From: Patiria miniata
Lineage: Eukaryota > Echinodermata > Asteroidea > Valvatida > Asterinidae
DNA length: 64,000 nucleotides
Assembly: GCF_015706575.1 (NCBI RefSeq)
Contig: NW_024037072.1
Location: forward strand, 16,989,162 to 17,053,161
Reading direction: 5' to 3'
Below the pieces are notes generated by a model. That model made no database searches. It was given only the letters and a program-made list of their open reading frames with translations, and was not told where the DNA came from. The number at the start of each line of letters is the position of its first letter. Position 1 is the first letter of the stretch. A program made the translations under genes and the position numbers. Positions 33,800-46,600 of this stretch are shown piece after piece.

Positions 33800-34130
33800 T
33801 GCTTTAATAAATCACAACGCTTACAATAGGCGCATTTTAAAACCCTGATCATTGGGCACACTTAATCCTTCCTGAAACTTTCTCAACTCCCTGGGGAGCA
33901 TACAACCTCAAGCTGCTACTGAGCGCTAAGGGATTAATCAAACACCGTGCCATCTTGGCCCTTGCAGGTTCCCATTTATACACATGGGCGAAGATGAACA
34001 CCATGGTAAAGGGTCTTGCTCAAGGACACAAACTTCACAGCTGGCCTGGCCGGGATTCGAACCCACATTCTGATGACTCAGCCACCAGAACATGAGTCGG
34101 GTGTACTAGACAGCTCGGCCATGACACCCC
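33800..34130 (-). mobile_element. tRNA-derived SINE inside the YqaJ gene intron
   Basis: Read on the minus strand from 34130: GGGGTGTCATGGCCGAGCTG (A-box TGGCCGAGCTGTCTAG), then GGGTTCGAATCCCGGCC (a near-canonical B box), then the body with GTGTCCTTGAGCAAGACCC. The tail near 33800 is AT-rich. It lies in the intron between the SWIM exon and the next exon. Confidence 0.75.
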
Positions 34131-35788
34131 ACACACAAAGAATCACTGTCTTCCTAAATTACCTGTACTTGTACTTGGAGTCAGCTGTGAAAGTCTCTTC
34201 GTTGGGGTTTCTTGGGATTTGCAGGGTTTGGGGCGGGACCACCTGCACTCAAGATCAGTTCTTGAAACATTCTTTTGAATCCATAGGAGGAGCACTGCCA
34301 TGTGGTGACATCTGTCCTGGCCCACTGGGCATTCACATGATGAAAAAGTGACCATCTGCTCAGAAACCTGCAACTAAAAGATTAAAAAACGAAAAATTAA
34401 AATAATGATGACTGTTACATGCGATTCACTCAAATTGACTACAAGGTAAATAATTTCCATTGAAGTTGACACCAAATTGGGGTACTTGCAAATTGTAGAA
34501 GTAATTAAGATTATCTTATCAAAGTGCACAGTTAAAAAGTTTTTATGGGTGTTTGTGAAGTTCTCCAATATGTCTGCACAATTATATCCCCAAAAGAAAC
34601 TGTCTGCCTCCGATCCTCCAACAAAATTGAGTACCTTGTAAGTTATGAACGATTAAATTTGTGTGTTTTAAAATCTTAAGCTAATTTCACCATTATGCAT
34701 TTTGGAAAAGTAAAGTGGTAAGGATTTAACCAGTAAAATTTCCCCGGCAGCTAGGCCTAGTTTAATTTAATACTTGGATAGGCCTTCCCAAAAATGTACA
34801 TGGTAGAAAATAGATAGTAGTCTGCATTCACTGTTTGGAATCTAGCCTAAATAAAATAGCCTAAAAGCTAGCCTTTTCACTTGGTAAAGTAGGCCCCCCC
34901 TACTACATGTTATTGTAATGATTCATTCATTCAATTGTTTTTTTCGCCATGACAACTGATATAATAATTAAGGAGATAAATTAAAAGTGTCAATTTTCAA
35001 AAACAAGTATAGCTATGTACTCCTGAAACCAGGCTATGAATGTGGGGCCCGCAGTTCCGAAACCTTAGTGTTCTTGTGCAATACGTGGGGACAGACAGTA
35101 ACTGTGTCTAAGTAGAGTCACGAGAGGGATAAGTGGTCATAACCTCAGTGACTTAATTATGATGATGTGTGTTTGGTTGCAGTGTGTAATCAATACTCTG
35201 GTTTCTACAATCTATTCTAAAGCTGTTGGAAGCAGTACTAACAATTGGTGTCTGGCAACCTGTCCCTTGGCCTTCCCTATGCCGAATTACAAACAAAGTA
35301 ATAACGGTAATTTTATGATAATTTAGAAATAAAAGTAAGCAACACGTGTACATTCGCCTATCAATGAATGTCTAAGTGACCAGCCCTGACTAGTGTGAGA
35401 CGCTTGCGCTTACCTCCACTCTGTAACTTCGCTGCTTCATTGAAGCCTGAACCCTCCCCATGATCATACCGCCTGGTTGAACATGAACAAACAGCACTCT
35501 CCCCGATTTCAAGGCATTTTCGGCCTTCTTAAGTCGCTCTGGATGATCCTTAAAAAAAACTACAAAGAGTAAAACACGACACCGGTTCCATTTACTCGAT
35601 ATTGTAAACAAAAAACAGCTGATTGTGTTGACAGACGACCTTTGACAGTACACTTTCTATTTCGCCAAACTTGCAGTTGGAGCCGGAAGTTCACCGTCAC
35701 GTGATGTATGACGTAGCCACTTACGAACAGGATTAGCGCACGTTCAGCTCCTGCACACACACAACCGCACACACCCACGCTACATACC

Positions 35789-36058
35789 GAGTGTGGATAT
35801 TCCTTTGGTTTCGTGTAGTTAAGAAAAACCTCTGAAAAAATCATTTTACTGTCACTGTGAAACACTTTCAATCCAACTATTTTTCGATGGTTCCCTTTAG
35901 TGTTTCTCTTCATTTTGCTACATATAAACCTAACCCCAAAATGCCTCTAAACCTGTTTTCTAGAAAGGGGGAACACTGTGTGGACTTGCCCACGTCCACA
36001 CGTGCCAACGCCGACTCTACCTGGCTTTTGTGGACCTCTTTTGTTCGGAAGTCCACTC
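35789..36058. mobile_element. MITE-like element, copy 2 (270 bp)
   Basis: Second copy of the element at 1114-1382, with the same internal phrases in the same order (GTGTAGTTAAGAAAAACC, ATGCCTCTAAACCTGTTTTC, TTTTGTTCGGAAGTCCAC). The ends are GAGTGTGGA and TCCACTC. A CA-rich stretch precedes it, as in copy 1. It sits 20 bp from the outer end of the long inverted arm. Confidence 0.8.
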
Positions 36059-36077
36059 AGTGAATGTAATGCCAACT

Positions 36078-36780
36078 AGTGGGGCTGTTGAGTGACACGA
36101 TTGTGCATTTTGTGACTAAAGCATGGAACTTCGCATGTTGGTTCTACATGCCACGAAGAAAGTTTTCAGATGTGGAGACATTTCATATTTGACCTCTGGT
36201 GACCTTTGAGAGGTCAATGAACTTTACATACATAATTTATACTAATTGTTCTTGAAAACACCACTTTCCTATGACCCCAGTCTATGTCAGAGGTCTTCAG
36301 GCAATGGAAATAATGATCTGATATGAAAAAAATCATACTTGACCTCCGGTGACCTTTCAGAGGTCAATGACCTATATATATACAGTATTTATAGTAATTT
36401 ATAAGATTACCACTTTAAACCCCAACTTTTTCAAGACCCAATTCTAAACGTTAGGCGTTCATGGTATGAAAAGCATTTTCATATGAATGGTATTTCATAT
36501 CTGACCTCTGGTGACCTTTAAGAGGTCAATGAACTCTGTATGCTCTATTTATAGATATTTATAAGATTTATTATTCAAAACCCAACTTTCTCAGGACCTA
36601 AGTCTACAAGTAGGCTCTTTTGTGACATGAAAAACATTTTCAGATATGGGGACATCATAATCGGACCTTTGGTACCCTTTAATAGGTCAATGAACTTTAT
36701 ACCTTATTTTTCGTTGTTTTTTATATTTATTTGTCAAAACGCCCTTTTTGTGACCCAAGCCTCAGTATTGCAAAAGAAAG
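36078..36780. repeat. Left arm of a long inverted repeat, built of ~160-bp units with AGGTCA half-sites
   Basis: Four units of about 155-165 bp each contain a block like TGACCTCTGGTGACCTTTGA followed by GAGGTCAATGAAC (at about 36190, 36350, 36505 and 36670), then a phrase like CCACTTTCCTATGACCCCAG. The reverse complement of the whole arm lies at 48365-49105. No coding frame. Confidence 0.85.
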
Positions 36781-37089
36781 GTATTGCATCTATCATTAAA
36801 CAGTCATGTAATGAATTCAAATCCAAAATTTGGGGTGACATCCGACCTCCATTTCCCTTTTTCAATTGGCAGACGCAACATGTTGCGAATTTGATAGAAG
36901 ACTGTTGGACTTTCTTTACAATGTAATATGTACAAATGTCTGACAATAGTCACTCTTCTGTACTTATTACACTCTGTGGTATCTAGATGGACTTGGGTCA
37001 CCACATTGTTAACCTTTTTGCCAAGCCCACTGGTCATTGTAAGAGTGTGATCATGATTCGTGCACCTCATTCATCAAGAGTTTTCTTGG

Positions 37090-37435
37090 AGACCAGATGA
37101 AGCTGACAAATGATGCCGATATTCAGATAGAAAGGGCACACAGAGCACCGGCTGTTCCAACGCGGGGTAAGGGACCATGTCCAAAACCATGTGGCTTTCT
37201 TCCGCTACTCAGACAAGCAGATGATATTAAGGGCTGCTCCCAAGGTGTTAAAGAACGAGAATGTCTTCGTGTCGGAGGACTTCACCCCTCAAGTACGGAA
37301 GAAGAGACGGAAGATGCTACACTTCAAGAGACTTCTCCTGCAGGAAATCAGTATTATTACTTTTTCTCACCATCTCCCCCCAAAATTCATAAGATGTGGT
37401 TATATGCAAAGATGATACATGTTGTTGTTTTTCCT
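37090..37435 (+). pseudogene. L1/Tx1-type LINE ORF1, C-terminal fragment, frameshifted
   Basis: One frame gives KLTNDADIQIERAHRAP. After a shift near 37185 a second gives AFFRYSDKQMILRAAPKVLK, then NVFVSEDFTPQVRKKRRKM. The sequence IERAHR...FLRYSDKQ.IL...F.SEDFTP.V...RR is that of L1-family ORF1 proteins (RNA-binding C-terminal domain). The N-terminal part is not visible, so the element may be 5'-truncated. Confidence 0.7.
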
Positions 37436-37445
37436 TGAGAGTTAA

Positions 37446-40400
37446 ATGGGTAAAATCAATATTTGTTCTCTTAATGTCAGAGGGATGAATAATAACCTCA
37501 AACGCAGACAACTTTTTCTTTGGTTGAGAAAGAAACAATTCTCGATTTTCTTTTTGCAAGAAACGCATAGCGAACTGAAATCAGAGAAAATCTGGACTAA
37601 CGAGTGGGGACATCCTAGTTTTCTTAGCCACGATAAATCTAACAAAGAAGGTGTTGCTATTTTGTTTAAAAATGACTTGGATTATACTGTTAAGAAAAAT
37701 TTGATTGACTTCTCTGGGAGATTTATTATAGTTGATATCGAGGTTGATGGCGAGGTTTTTACGTTAGTTAATCTTTATGCTTGTAATGAAGACTGGCCTG
37801 ATTTTTTTTTTATTTGATTATTCAAAAAATGTCAGAGTTTGATTGTGGCAATATCATTATGGGGGGAGGAGACTTTAATGCGGTGAGGAATGTTACTTTT
37901 GATAAGAAAGGTTGTAGGCCTTGTACTAATTTTAAAGTGCAGGATAAAATCTCGACTATTATGGATTCCCTGGAATTAATTGATGTTTGGAGAGAGAACA
38001 ATCCTGGTGTTCGACATTTCAGTTGGAAATCAAACCATTCCCCGCCGATTTTTTGCAGATTGGATTATTTTTTAATTTCTAACCATCTTTGGGGTCTTAC
38101 TGATTTGACAGACATTATTCCCGGTTATAAAACAGATCACTCTATGATTATTTTGTCGCTCACCAATGCTGATAACAAGAGGGGCAGGGATTTTTGGAAA
38201 TTAAACACCTCGCTTTTGACAAGATTATGTTTGTAATATTAAAAATGCTATTAAGTACATTACAGAAGTCAATACCTCGGCTAACCCCAGTACTTTATGG
38301 GAAGTTATTAAAGCGAGATTAGGGATGAAACGCTCAAGTATGCTTCCAGGAAGAAAAATGCCCAGATATTTTCTTAGTTTAGAAAAACGGAATTTAAAAA
38401 ATAAGTCTATTTCTAAGCTTGTGTGTGAGAACGGGGATGTCATTACAGATCAGTCGGACATTTTGAGGCAGGAGTTTAATTTCTACTCTACATTATATCA
38501 CTCTGATTCCACAGAGCAGTTCCAAAATGATGAGTTAATTCCTAGCAATTTTGAGAATAAGTTGACCGAAGATGACCAGTTTGTGTGTGATGGTTCTCTG
38601 GAAGAAAAAGAGTGTCTAGCTGCTCTTAAAGAAATGAGTAACAATAAGACCCTGGTTGTGATGGCATCCCAGCTGAATTCTATAAAGTCTTTTGGTCTGA
38701 TATTAAGAATTTAATGATTGCATCTTTCAACTTTTCTTTCAATTGTGGTCAAATGTCTGTAGATCAGAGGAGAGGGATGAATAATTTAATTCCAAAACCA
38801 GGTAAAAATCCTAGTGATTTGAAAAATTGGCGTCCTATCTCTCTTCTTAATGTCGATTATAAAATATGTGCCAAAGTACTTGCAAACAGACTTAAGACTG
38901 TTCTCCCTTAAATTATTAACGATGATCAAACCGGTTTTATAAAAAATCGATATATGGGTGATAATATTCGTCTTGTGCTTGACACTGTTAAATTAACCTC
39001 AAAAAATGCTTCTCGTGGTATGGTTCTTTTTTTTTGGATTTTGAAAAAGCTTTCGATAGATTAGAATGGTCCTTCGTAGAAAAAAGTTTGAATTATTTAT
39101 ATTTTGGAAAAGATTTCATAAAGTGGATCCCTACTCTTTATTGTAATATTTCTAGTTGCATTATCAATAACGGTTATGTTTCACATTCATTTAATGTTAC
39201 CAGAGGGGTTCGCCAAGGATGTCCATTGAGCCCATATTTATTTATTATTGCCGTTGAATTACTAGCGATCTGTATTAGACGCTCTATTGATATTGCAGGT
39301 ATTCAAGTTGAGGATGAAGAATTGAAAATTAGTTCCTATGCCGATAATACTACTATTTTTTGGGATGGGAGCAGAAAATCCATTTCTTGTACTTTTGAGA
39401 TTCTTGACGGCTTTTAGTTGGCTTCAAAGTTAATTTTAATAAATCTGAGGCTATGAAACTTGGTCCAATGAGATTTGCAAGGATATTCAGCCGATTGGTA
39501 GGAGTCTCTCCTGGACTAATGGGCCAGTTCGATTTCTGGGTATATTCTTTACTCATGATGGAAAGGATTTATTTCACCTGAATTTCGATGATCAGTTGGA
39601 AAAAAATTCAAACCTTTTTTAATTGTGGTCCAGGAGAGACATGACTCCAATTGGCAAGATCACTATTGTTAAAAGCTTAGCCTTGTCAAAATTGACTTTT
39701 CTGTTGACTGTGCTACCTAATCCTCCTCAGGAATATATCTCTAAGGTGAACAAACTGGTTTACAAAGTTATTTGGAATGGGAAGCCTGACCGAGTCAGCC
39801 GGAAAGTTGTTATTAATGAGTACAAGCATGGTTGTTTGAAAATGCTTGATCTAGACTCTTTCCAAAAGGGTCTTAAGTGTACTTGGATCAAGAGACTTCT
39901 TGACAGCTCGAAAGAGGCAAAGTGGAAGCTTTTTTGTCAATGGCGTTTTAAACAGGCTGGTATTTACGATATAATTCGGAAATTGAATATTTCTCCTTCA
40001 GATTTTCCATTCCATATTTTAAAAGACAGCTTCCTTAAAGATGTTGTCAGGGCTTGGCTAGAATTGCAAAAAGTAAAACCTTCTACCCATTTTTTGTCGG
40101 AGATTATTTGGTTCAATAGCAATGTTAAAATAAATGACAAATGTATTTTTTATCGCTCCTGGATGAAAGAAGGAGTTCTAAAAGTTAAAGATCTTTGTTC
40201 AGAAGATGGTAATATTTTAACTTTTCATGATTTTTAGTTGAGGTATAGAAATCTTAAGTGGTTGGCTTTGACTTGACAAATGAGACTGAGTCTAATTTAT
40301 TGTTTATTCACGAGTTTTGTAATCAGAAAAAGCCTTCCAAGTATGTTTACAATTTCATTGTCCAAGCTGCAGCTCAAGAGCCTATTAAGTGCCAGCAGAA

Positions 40401-40919
40401 GTGGACCACTTTACTTGGATTCTCTCCACAGTGGGATGAGGTACATCAAATTCCGTTTAGGATTACCAAAGATTCTAAGCTGCAGTATTTTTAATATAAA
40501 TTTATTCATTTTCTCATCCCGACAAATACTTTCCTTTACAACATTAAAAAGAAGGACTCTGACATGTGCTTCTTTTGTAATGAAGAGCGTGAGAGTTTGC
40601 TACATCTCTTTTGGGATTGTGAAAAAAATCAGCTGTTCTGGAAAGATATTGTTACTTGGCTTAATTCTACCTCTCATGCTCCAGTGACTGTAAGTTGTAG
40701 AGATATTTGTTTTGGTTTACTGCCAGAAAGGGAATGTCTTTTATTATTATTGTAGCGAAAAAATTTATCTTTAATAATAAGTGTCAGGATTTACCACTCT
40801 TGTCGATAACTGCCTTTAAAAACTTGGTACATTTGTATTTTCAAACAGAAAAAGCCATTGCTACAAGAAACAGGTCACTTGATGAACTACATAATAAATT
40901 GGCTAATCTTTTTCAATAA
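37446..40919 (+). pseudogene. L1/Tx1-type LINE ORF2 (endonuclease-RT), many breaks
   Basis: It starts MGKINICSLNVRGMNNNLKR with LFLQETHS-type endonuclease motifs (FFLQETHSE, GGGDFNAVRN, HFSWKSN, ...TDHSMIILS). RT blocks follow: NWRPISLLNVDYKICAKVLA, MDFEKAFDRLEW, GVRQGCPLSPYLF and SSYADNTTIFW. The last has Asn in place of the second catalytic Asp of YADD. A late CFFCNEERESLLHLFWDC zinc-type motif (40564-40620) is characteristic of L1/Tx1 ORF2. Frame changes occur at a T-run (37800-37812), near 38230, near 38660, after 39020 (T-run), near 39415 and in 40240-40560, plus a stop at 38909. Clearly non-functional. Confidence 0.85.
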
Positions 40920-41009
40920 GACCTTTCAATAAGAGTGTGTTTCTTGTCCAATGTGCCTCTGATATTCCGTTGTGCCCCTGTCTACCCTTCAAAAAAGGGG
41001 AAAAGAGGT

Positions 41010-41746
41010 TGTAACAGACTGAATTTGACACTTGTGAACAAGTCTAGTAAACTTTTCTTATTTGCATAATTATGCATAAAAGCTCTTGCATTTTTGTTGC
41101 CTGAGGGCGCTGTTTGATTGGGTGTGGTCAGCTCCTTGGACATGCATGACCACATGTACATGTGTATGTACATGTACATGTGCACACCTATGCAGACACC
41201 TACATGTATGCAGACATGTAATGACAACACTCTGTGATTTGCCATTTATATGTGACATCCCTTTGGAAGCTCAGCAAAAGTAAGTTTACTGACATTTATT
41301 TACTTATTTATGACTGTGATTAGAGATTTATTTTCATAATTGAAAAGGAAATTTGTGTGTAAATATGGATTATTTAGCCAGTCAAATTGAACCATGTGAG
41401 TCACTCCTTGTTTGTCATTGAGCCCTTTTATATGATTGAAAGACATTGTAAGATGAAAAGTGTTGTTATTTATACTTACCATGGATAGATTTATAGAGCA
41501 CTTGACTCAAAATTAGTTTTTGTTTTTCTTTTCTTTTTGTTTTCTATTGTTGAACCTTGCTTGCTTGCTTGCTTGCTTGCTACTTGCTACTACTACTTGC
41601 AACCTGATTGTTTGCCACATCCTACTGTACATGTTACTTGCTACTAGACACACCACTGTGAATTGTGAATTAAACTTTGTGACAGCAATCCAAGCATGAG
41701 TTTCAAACTGAGCGTATTGGTATTTCTGTAATCTGGGGAGGTCACA
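41010..41746 (+). repeat. 5' LTR of the BEL/Pao element (737 bp)
   Basis: Contains an ATGTACATGTACATGTGCAC tract (41170-41190) and a (GCTT)n run followed by TACTTGCTACTACTACTTGC (41560-41600). The open frame at 41086-41283, present in both LTRs, is cysteine/threonine-rich because of the repeat and is not a gene. Confidence 0.95.
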
Positions 41747-41784
41747 TCAGTTCAATTTTGAGCACAACTGCAAGTCGAATCAAA

Positions 41785-43613
41785 ATGGCGATGAGTGACC
41801 CACAAGTTGATATTGGTGCAGATGTACTTGCAGATTTGAAGACACAGCGGGATCGTCTTAAGGCAAATGTTACCAGAATCAAGAATCAAATCAAAGTTCT
41901 GATGAAGGACCCGGACAACCTTGAACTTGTTTCTGATTTATCAAAACGGTTGGAAGAACGCTTTGATGAGTTCATGTCTAAACAAAGGGAATTCCTTCAA
42001 CTTCTGACTGATGAAGATGATATAAGGTCTGCAATGAATTATCAGAACATCGTCGTAGCTGGGATAGCAGAGATGCGTCAACAACTGGAACGACATCATC
42101 ACAGATTAATGACGAGCAGCTTCAAGACACAGTTAAGCCTTCAGACTCTGTCAGTTCTGTCAGTAAACAGCACTCATCCACCAGTGGAACCTCATCAGTT
42201 TCTACTACTGCGTCGAGCGCAAGGCTTAAAGCTATAGCCGAGAGGTCGTCTTTGGAGGCACAAGCAGTTGCTGAGATACAGAGACAAGCTCTTGAGGGTG
42301 AGGAACTTCTGCTTGAGATGAGACACAGAGAAGAGGAGCTTAAACTCCGCCAACGTCGTCGTCAAATGGAACTGCAAATCAAGATCGCAATGGCCGAAGC
42401 TGTTGAGAAGACGTACGCTGAAGCACAAGAACTTGAGGCGCATTCGGTACGTTTCATGCAGTCAACTCCACGTGATTTAGATGACAAACCACGAGCACGA
42501 TTGTCCAGTCACACACAAACAACACAGATGCCTGATACAAATGCTCCTACAAATACTGCTTACCACACTTACCCTGAGCTTAGACGACGTTCGTCCAACT
42601 TACCTTCAACCATAGCCAGCGATGACCGGACAGGAGACATCTTGGTGCAAATGCTCAATAACAGTCACTTACAGCAGCAATCTTTGGTCGAGACTCTTCA
42701 GCTACCAAAAACCGAGTTGATGAGCTTTGATGGCGAACCTGTCAAATATTGGATGTTTATTCGCGCCTTCGAGAACATAGTCGACAAAGAAACAGTTGGT
42801 GATGGTGCAAAGCTTGCTAGGTTGATGCAGTATTGTACAGGTCCAGCTAGGAAGCTTATACAGTGCTGTGCTGTCAAGGAGCCCAGTGAAGGTTACCGTC
42901 TGGCAAGAAAGCTGCTTCAGAGCCGATTTGGAAATGCATATGACATCTCAGATGCATGGATTAACAAGATTGTCGGTCGTCCTGCTGTTTCTGACAACAA
43001 GGGGTTACTGGAGTTTTCAGACGAGTTGAGAAATTGTCGCGAGACGTTGCAGACGATGGGCAAGCTTGAGGAGTTGAATAATCGGCAGAGCTTGGCTAAA
43101 ATCATCGAGAAGTTGCCGTTTGACCTCAGAAAGGGTTGGCTGAAAAGGGTTCACCATCTTAAGTACATCGAAATGAGGCTTCCCACAATTGATGACGTGT
43201 TGGTGTTTGTGTCTGTAGCTGCAGAGCGTGCAAATGATCCTGTGTTTAGTAAACTACTGAGTGGAGATCGACCTGACAAATCACGCAAGAACACACCAAA
43301 GGAAAGTTGGAAGAGCAAGCCCCGTGCCAGCTTTAACACTCAAGTGGAGCAGACACCATCTCAGAAGACTACTTCATATAGTCGCCAGTCTCAGCCAAAG
43401 CAGAAACCTAAGTCAGGTGGAGAGGTTACTGGTCCTAGTGTAGGCTTTGCTGTATGCCCGTACTGTGCTCAAGGGCACGACTTATTTGGTTGTAATGGTT
43501 GGAAGGCGTTGAAAGTTGCAGACCGTCTGAAGTTCGTACGCAGCAAACATCTTTGTGTGAATTGCCTTCTGCCAGGACATTATGGGCGCGACTGTGAGAG
43601 AGCTACTGTCTGA
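41785..43613 (+). pseudogene. gag: BEL/Pao gag, one frameshift and a terminal stop
   Basis: The ATG at 41785 (context AAAATGG) begins MAMSDPQVDIGADVLADLKT. The coiled, charged N-terminal part shifts frame near 42080-42110. The second part (42252-43613) holds SSLEAQAVAEIQRQALEGEE, a capsid-like region (LPKTELMSFDGEPVKYWMFI, FENIVDKETVGDGAKLARLM), and a Cys-rich end with CPYCAQGHDLFGC and the CCHC knuckle CVNCLLPGHYGRDC, all typical of BEL/Pao Gag. An in-frame TGA at 43611-43613 separates it from pol, which continues in the same frame. Confidence 0.88.
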
Positions 43614-46600
43614 ACTGTTCCCGGTTGTGGTCTCAAGCATACAAAGTTTCTGCATCTACTTCGCAGCAGGAACTCAACATGGACAGACACGGGAAACAAC
43701 CCTTCTACATCTTTGTCAGCACAGGCACCGCCATTTGTCACCACAAGTCCAGGTACCTCCGGTAATGTGACACGTAACATCACTGAAGCCGGAGTTGGGA
43801 AGGTGGTTCTACCTATTGAGCCCGTCAAGGTGAGAGGTAAAGGTTCCACAGACTTCATCACTACCTGTGCACTTCTTGACACTGGGTCCACGCAGACATT
43901 TTGTGCGGAGGCTTTGGCGAGAGAACTCGGAATTCATGGCAGGCGTGACACTGTGAAGCTCACAACACTAGATGACCACAACACACTTGTTGATACTTTT
44001 GTCGTCGATTTGGAAGTCACAGACGTCAATGATGAAAATCTTCTCGTCATGTCTAATGTTATGACGAGGCCCAACATATGTGTCAACTCTGATTGTTTGG
44101 TAACGCGGGAGGAGATCAGCTCATGGCCACATTTGCGGGATATTGTACTGCCTGATGTCAACCCTAATGACGTACTCCTAATCATTGGGCAGGATAATCC
44201 TTCTGCGATGACCCCTAAAGAAGTTCGTGAAGGTGATTTTGGAACACCCTACGCCACCAAGACCATTTTGGGATGGACACTTAACGGACCAGTCAAATCG
44301 GGGCCTCGGAACAGGGTAACTTCACACTTCATTGATGCTGATGTCTGTCTTCAACGTCAGGTTGAGAAGTTTTGGCTGATGGAGGATCTTGGAGGTTGTG
44401 ATACAAGCATGTCAGTAAGTGACAGAAAGGCGATAGCTGTATGGGAACACTCTATTCATCTAGAGAATGGACATTATGCAATGGACATTCCATTCAAGAC
44501 AAGGCCACCCTGTCTCCCTGATAACAAGGCTATGGCACAACATCGCCTGCGTCTACTCGGAAGGAAATTGACGAGGGATCCAGTGATGAAAGACAAGTAC
44601 ACTTCGAGCATCAAGGAGTTGATGGATAAGGGCTATGCTGAAGAAGTGCCATCAGAGCAGCTGGAGAGAGCCGATGGTGCAGTTTGGTACCTGCCGCATC
44701 ACCCAGTATTTCATCCGCATAAGCCAGACAAACTCAGGATCGTATTTGACTGTGCGGCCAAGTTCCAGGGAACATCACTCAATGACACAGTGCATCGAGG
44801 TCCTGATCTCATCAATAAATTGGTTGGCGTCTTGTTGCGTTTTCGACTGGAACGAGTTGCATTCATGGCGGACATAGAGGGTATGTTCCATCAGGTAGTT
44901 GTCAACAAACCAGACCGTGACGTGTTGCGGTTTTTGTGGTGGTCCAACGACAGTATATCTTCTTCACCGAAGGTGTATCGCATGACGGCTCATTTATTTG
45001 GTGGAGTGTGGTCCCCGAGTTGTGCTAATTTCGCTCTTAAGCAGACGGCACAAGACAACATCCATAAGTACGACACCGAAACTGTCAGGACTGTCGATCA
45101 GAATTTCTATGTAGACGATTGTCTGAAGTCGGTTGCCACCAGTGACGAAGCCATTAGACTCATCGACCAGTTGTGCAGTATGTTGGTTCTTGGAGGCTTC
45201 AAACTCCGGAAGTGGATTAGCAACTCTCGTGAAGTCCTGCAGACAATTCCACCATCTGAGAGAGCAAAGACAGTTCTTTCTCTGGATTTGGACAGGGAGC
45301 TCTTACCTACCGAACGAGCCTTGGGTGTTCTTTGGGATGTAGAGAGTGACGTCTTCACATTTGATGTTCATGTGAGCAGTAAGCCGATGACACGCCGAGG
45401 ACTGCTAAGTATTGTCAGCTCGGTGTATGATCCATTGGGTTTTGCTAGTCCTTTCATACTTACCGCCAAGATGCTGTTTCAGGAGCTTTGTAGACGAAAG
45501 ATTGGTTGGGATGATTCAATACCGGATGAGATTGCTAGGCAGTGGGAGAGATGGTTGGCAGACTTACCTCAGCTGAAGAGTCTATCAGTACCCCGTTGCA
45601 TCAGGCCACAAGGGTTTGGTTCCAGCGCTACAGTTCAGCTACATCATTTCTGTGACGCCTCAGAGAGGGGATATGGCGCGGTGACTTACCTGCGGCTACA
45701 GGATGTTGAAGAAAGAGCAAGCTCTTGCCTGCTAATGGCCAAGGCCAAGTTAGCACCTCTGAAGAAAACTACCATTCCACGTCTGGAACTTGCTGCTGGT
45801 GTTGTCTCCGTCAAACTAGACGAAATGATTCGAAGAGAGTTGTTGTTGCCTCTGCAAGAAAGTGTTTTCTGGAGCGACAGTATGATTGTGCTACACTACC
45901 TCAGGAACGAGGACAAACGCTACCAGACCTTCGTGGCCAATCGCATTTCCAGGATACTGGAGCTCTCCAAGGCATCGCAGTGGAGATATGTTGACTCCAT
46001 GTCTAACCCGGCTGATGATGTCTCGAGAGGTTTAACGGCGCAGGAGTTAATTGGAAGTGAGCGTTGGGTGCAAGGTCCACAATTCTTACTCAGTGATCAA
46101 TCTCATTGGCCAAGGCAACCAGATTTTGATACCCATGTGTCACCAGGTGTTCTGGAGGTGAAAAGAGACCCTGTCATCTATAGTACCTGCACATCCAAAG
46201 ATGAGCCAGACGCTTTGAGTAAGCTCTATGGTCATTTCTCCTCGTGGTATCGATTGCGGAAAGCGGTCGCTTGGATACTTCGTGCAAAGGCAATTCTCCT
46301 TCACCGGATTGGGAAAGGAAATTCAGTTTCAGAGCCATCTCAGCCACTCACGGTAGATGAAGTATCTTCTTCAGAGAAAGCCATAATACGTCATGTCCAG
46401 CACATCAGTTTTGATGATGTTACTCTGAAGTCACATTCCTTTCGGAAGTTGTCACCGTATACGACAATTGAGGGTTTTGTGCAAGTTGGTGGAAGACTAG
46501 GCAATGCTGATCTTGCTGATGATGTCAAACATCCCTCGATTCTACCCAAGCGGCATCCTGTTGTAACACTAATCGTGAGGCATTATCATGAAGCTACGGG

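Larger units (their letters stand above)
31585..35547 (-). pseudogene. SWIM zinc finger - YqaJ nuclease gene, multi-exon, one frameshift
   Basis: Five exons with matching phases read right to left, possibly preceded by others. Exon a, about 35547-35414: ...ENALKSGRVLFVHVQPGG...SYRVE. Exon b, 34367-34163: SWIM finger CECPVGQDRCHHMAVLLLWI. Exon c, 33643-33526: GMKRLVEEEDREW...WDWVDPFLTKEPEV, with one base lost or two gained. Exon d, 33196 to about 33024: VKQVKSYAFITSTPEFEHAP...TTVGQRHNALWKAF; its donor is unclear. Exon e, 32790-32658: RLTSSNFGAVLGAV. Exon f, 32046-31585: AIQWGVNHED, GASPDG, IVEVKCP, YWHQGQGALHITGA. The last motifs are those of YqaJ/lambda-type exonucleases. A SINE sits between b and c. 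The frameshift in c and the doubtful donor of d suggest decay. Role: probably the accessory nuclease of an ISL2EU-type transposon, or a domesticated relative. Confidence 0.8.

Noticed and set aside
34040..34130. tRNA gene suggested by a good B box
   Set aside because: The cloverleaf arms do not pair and a SINE body follows. It is a SINE head.
41086..41283. Cys/Thr-rich 65-codon frame, repeated at 47709-47906
   Set aside because: It lies in both LTRs of the BEL/Pao element and reads through the ATGTACATGT tract. No start context or domain.
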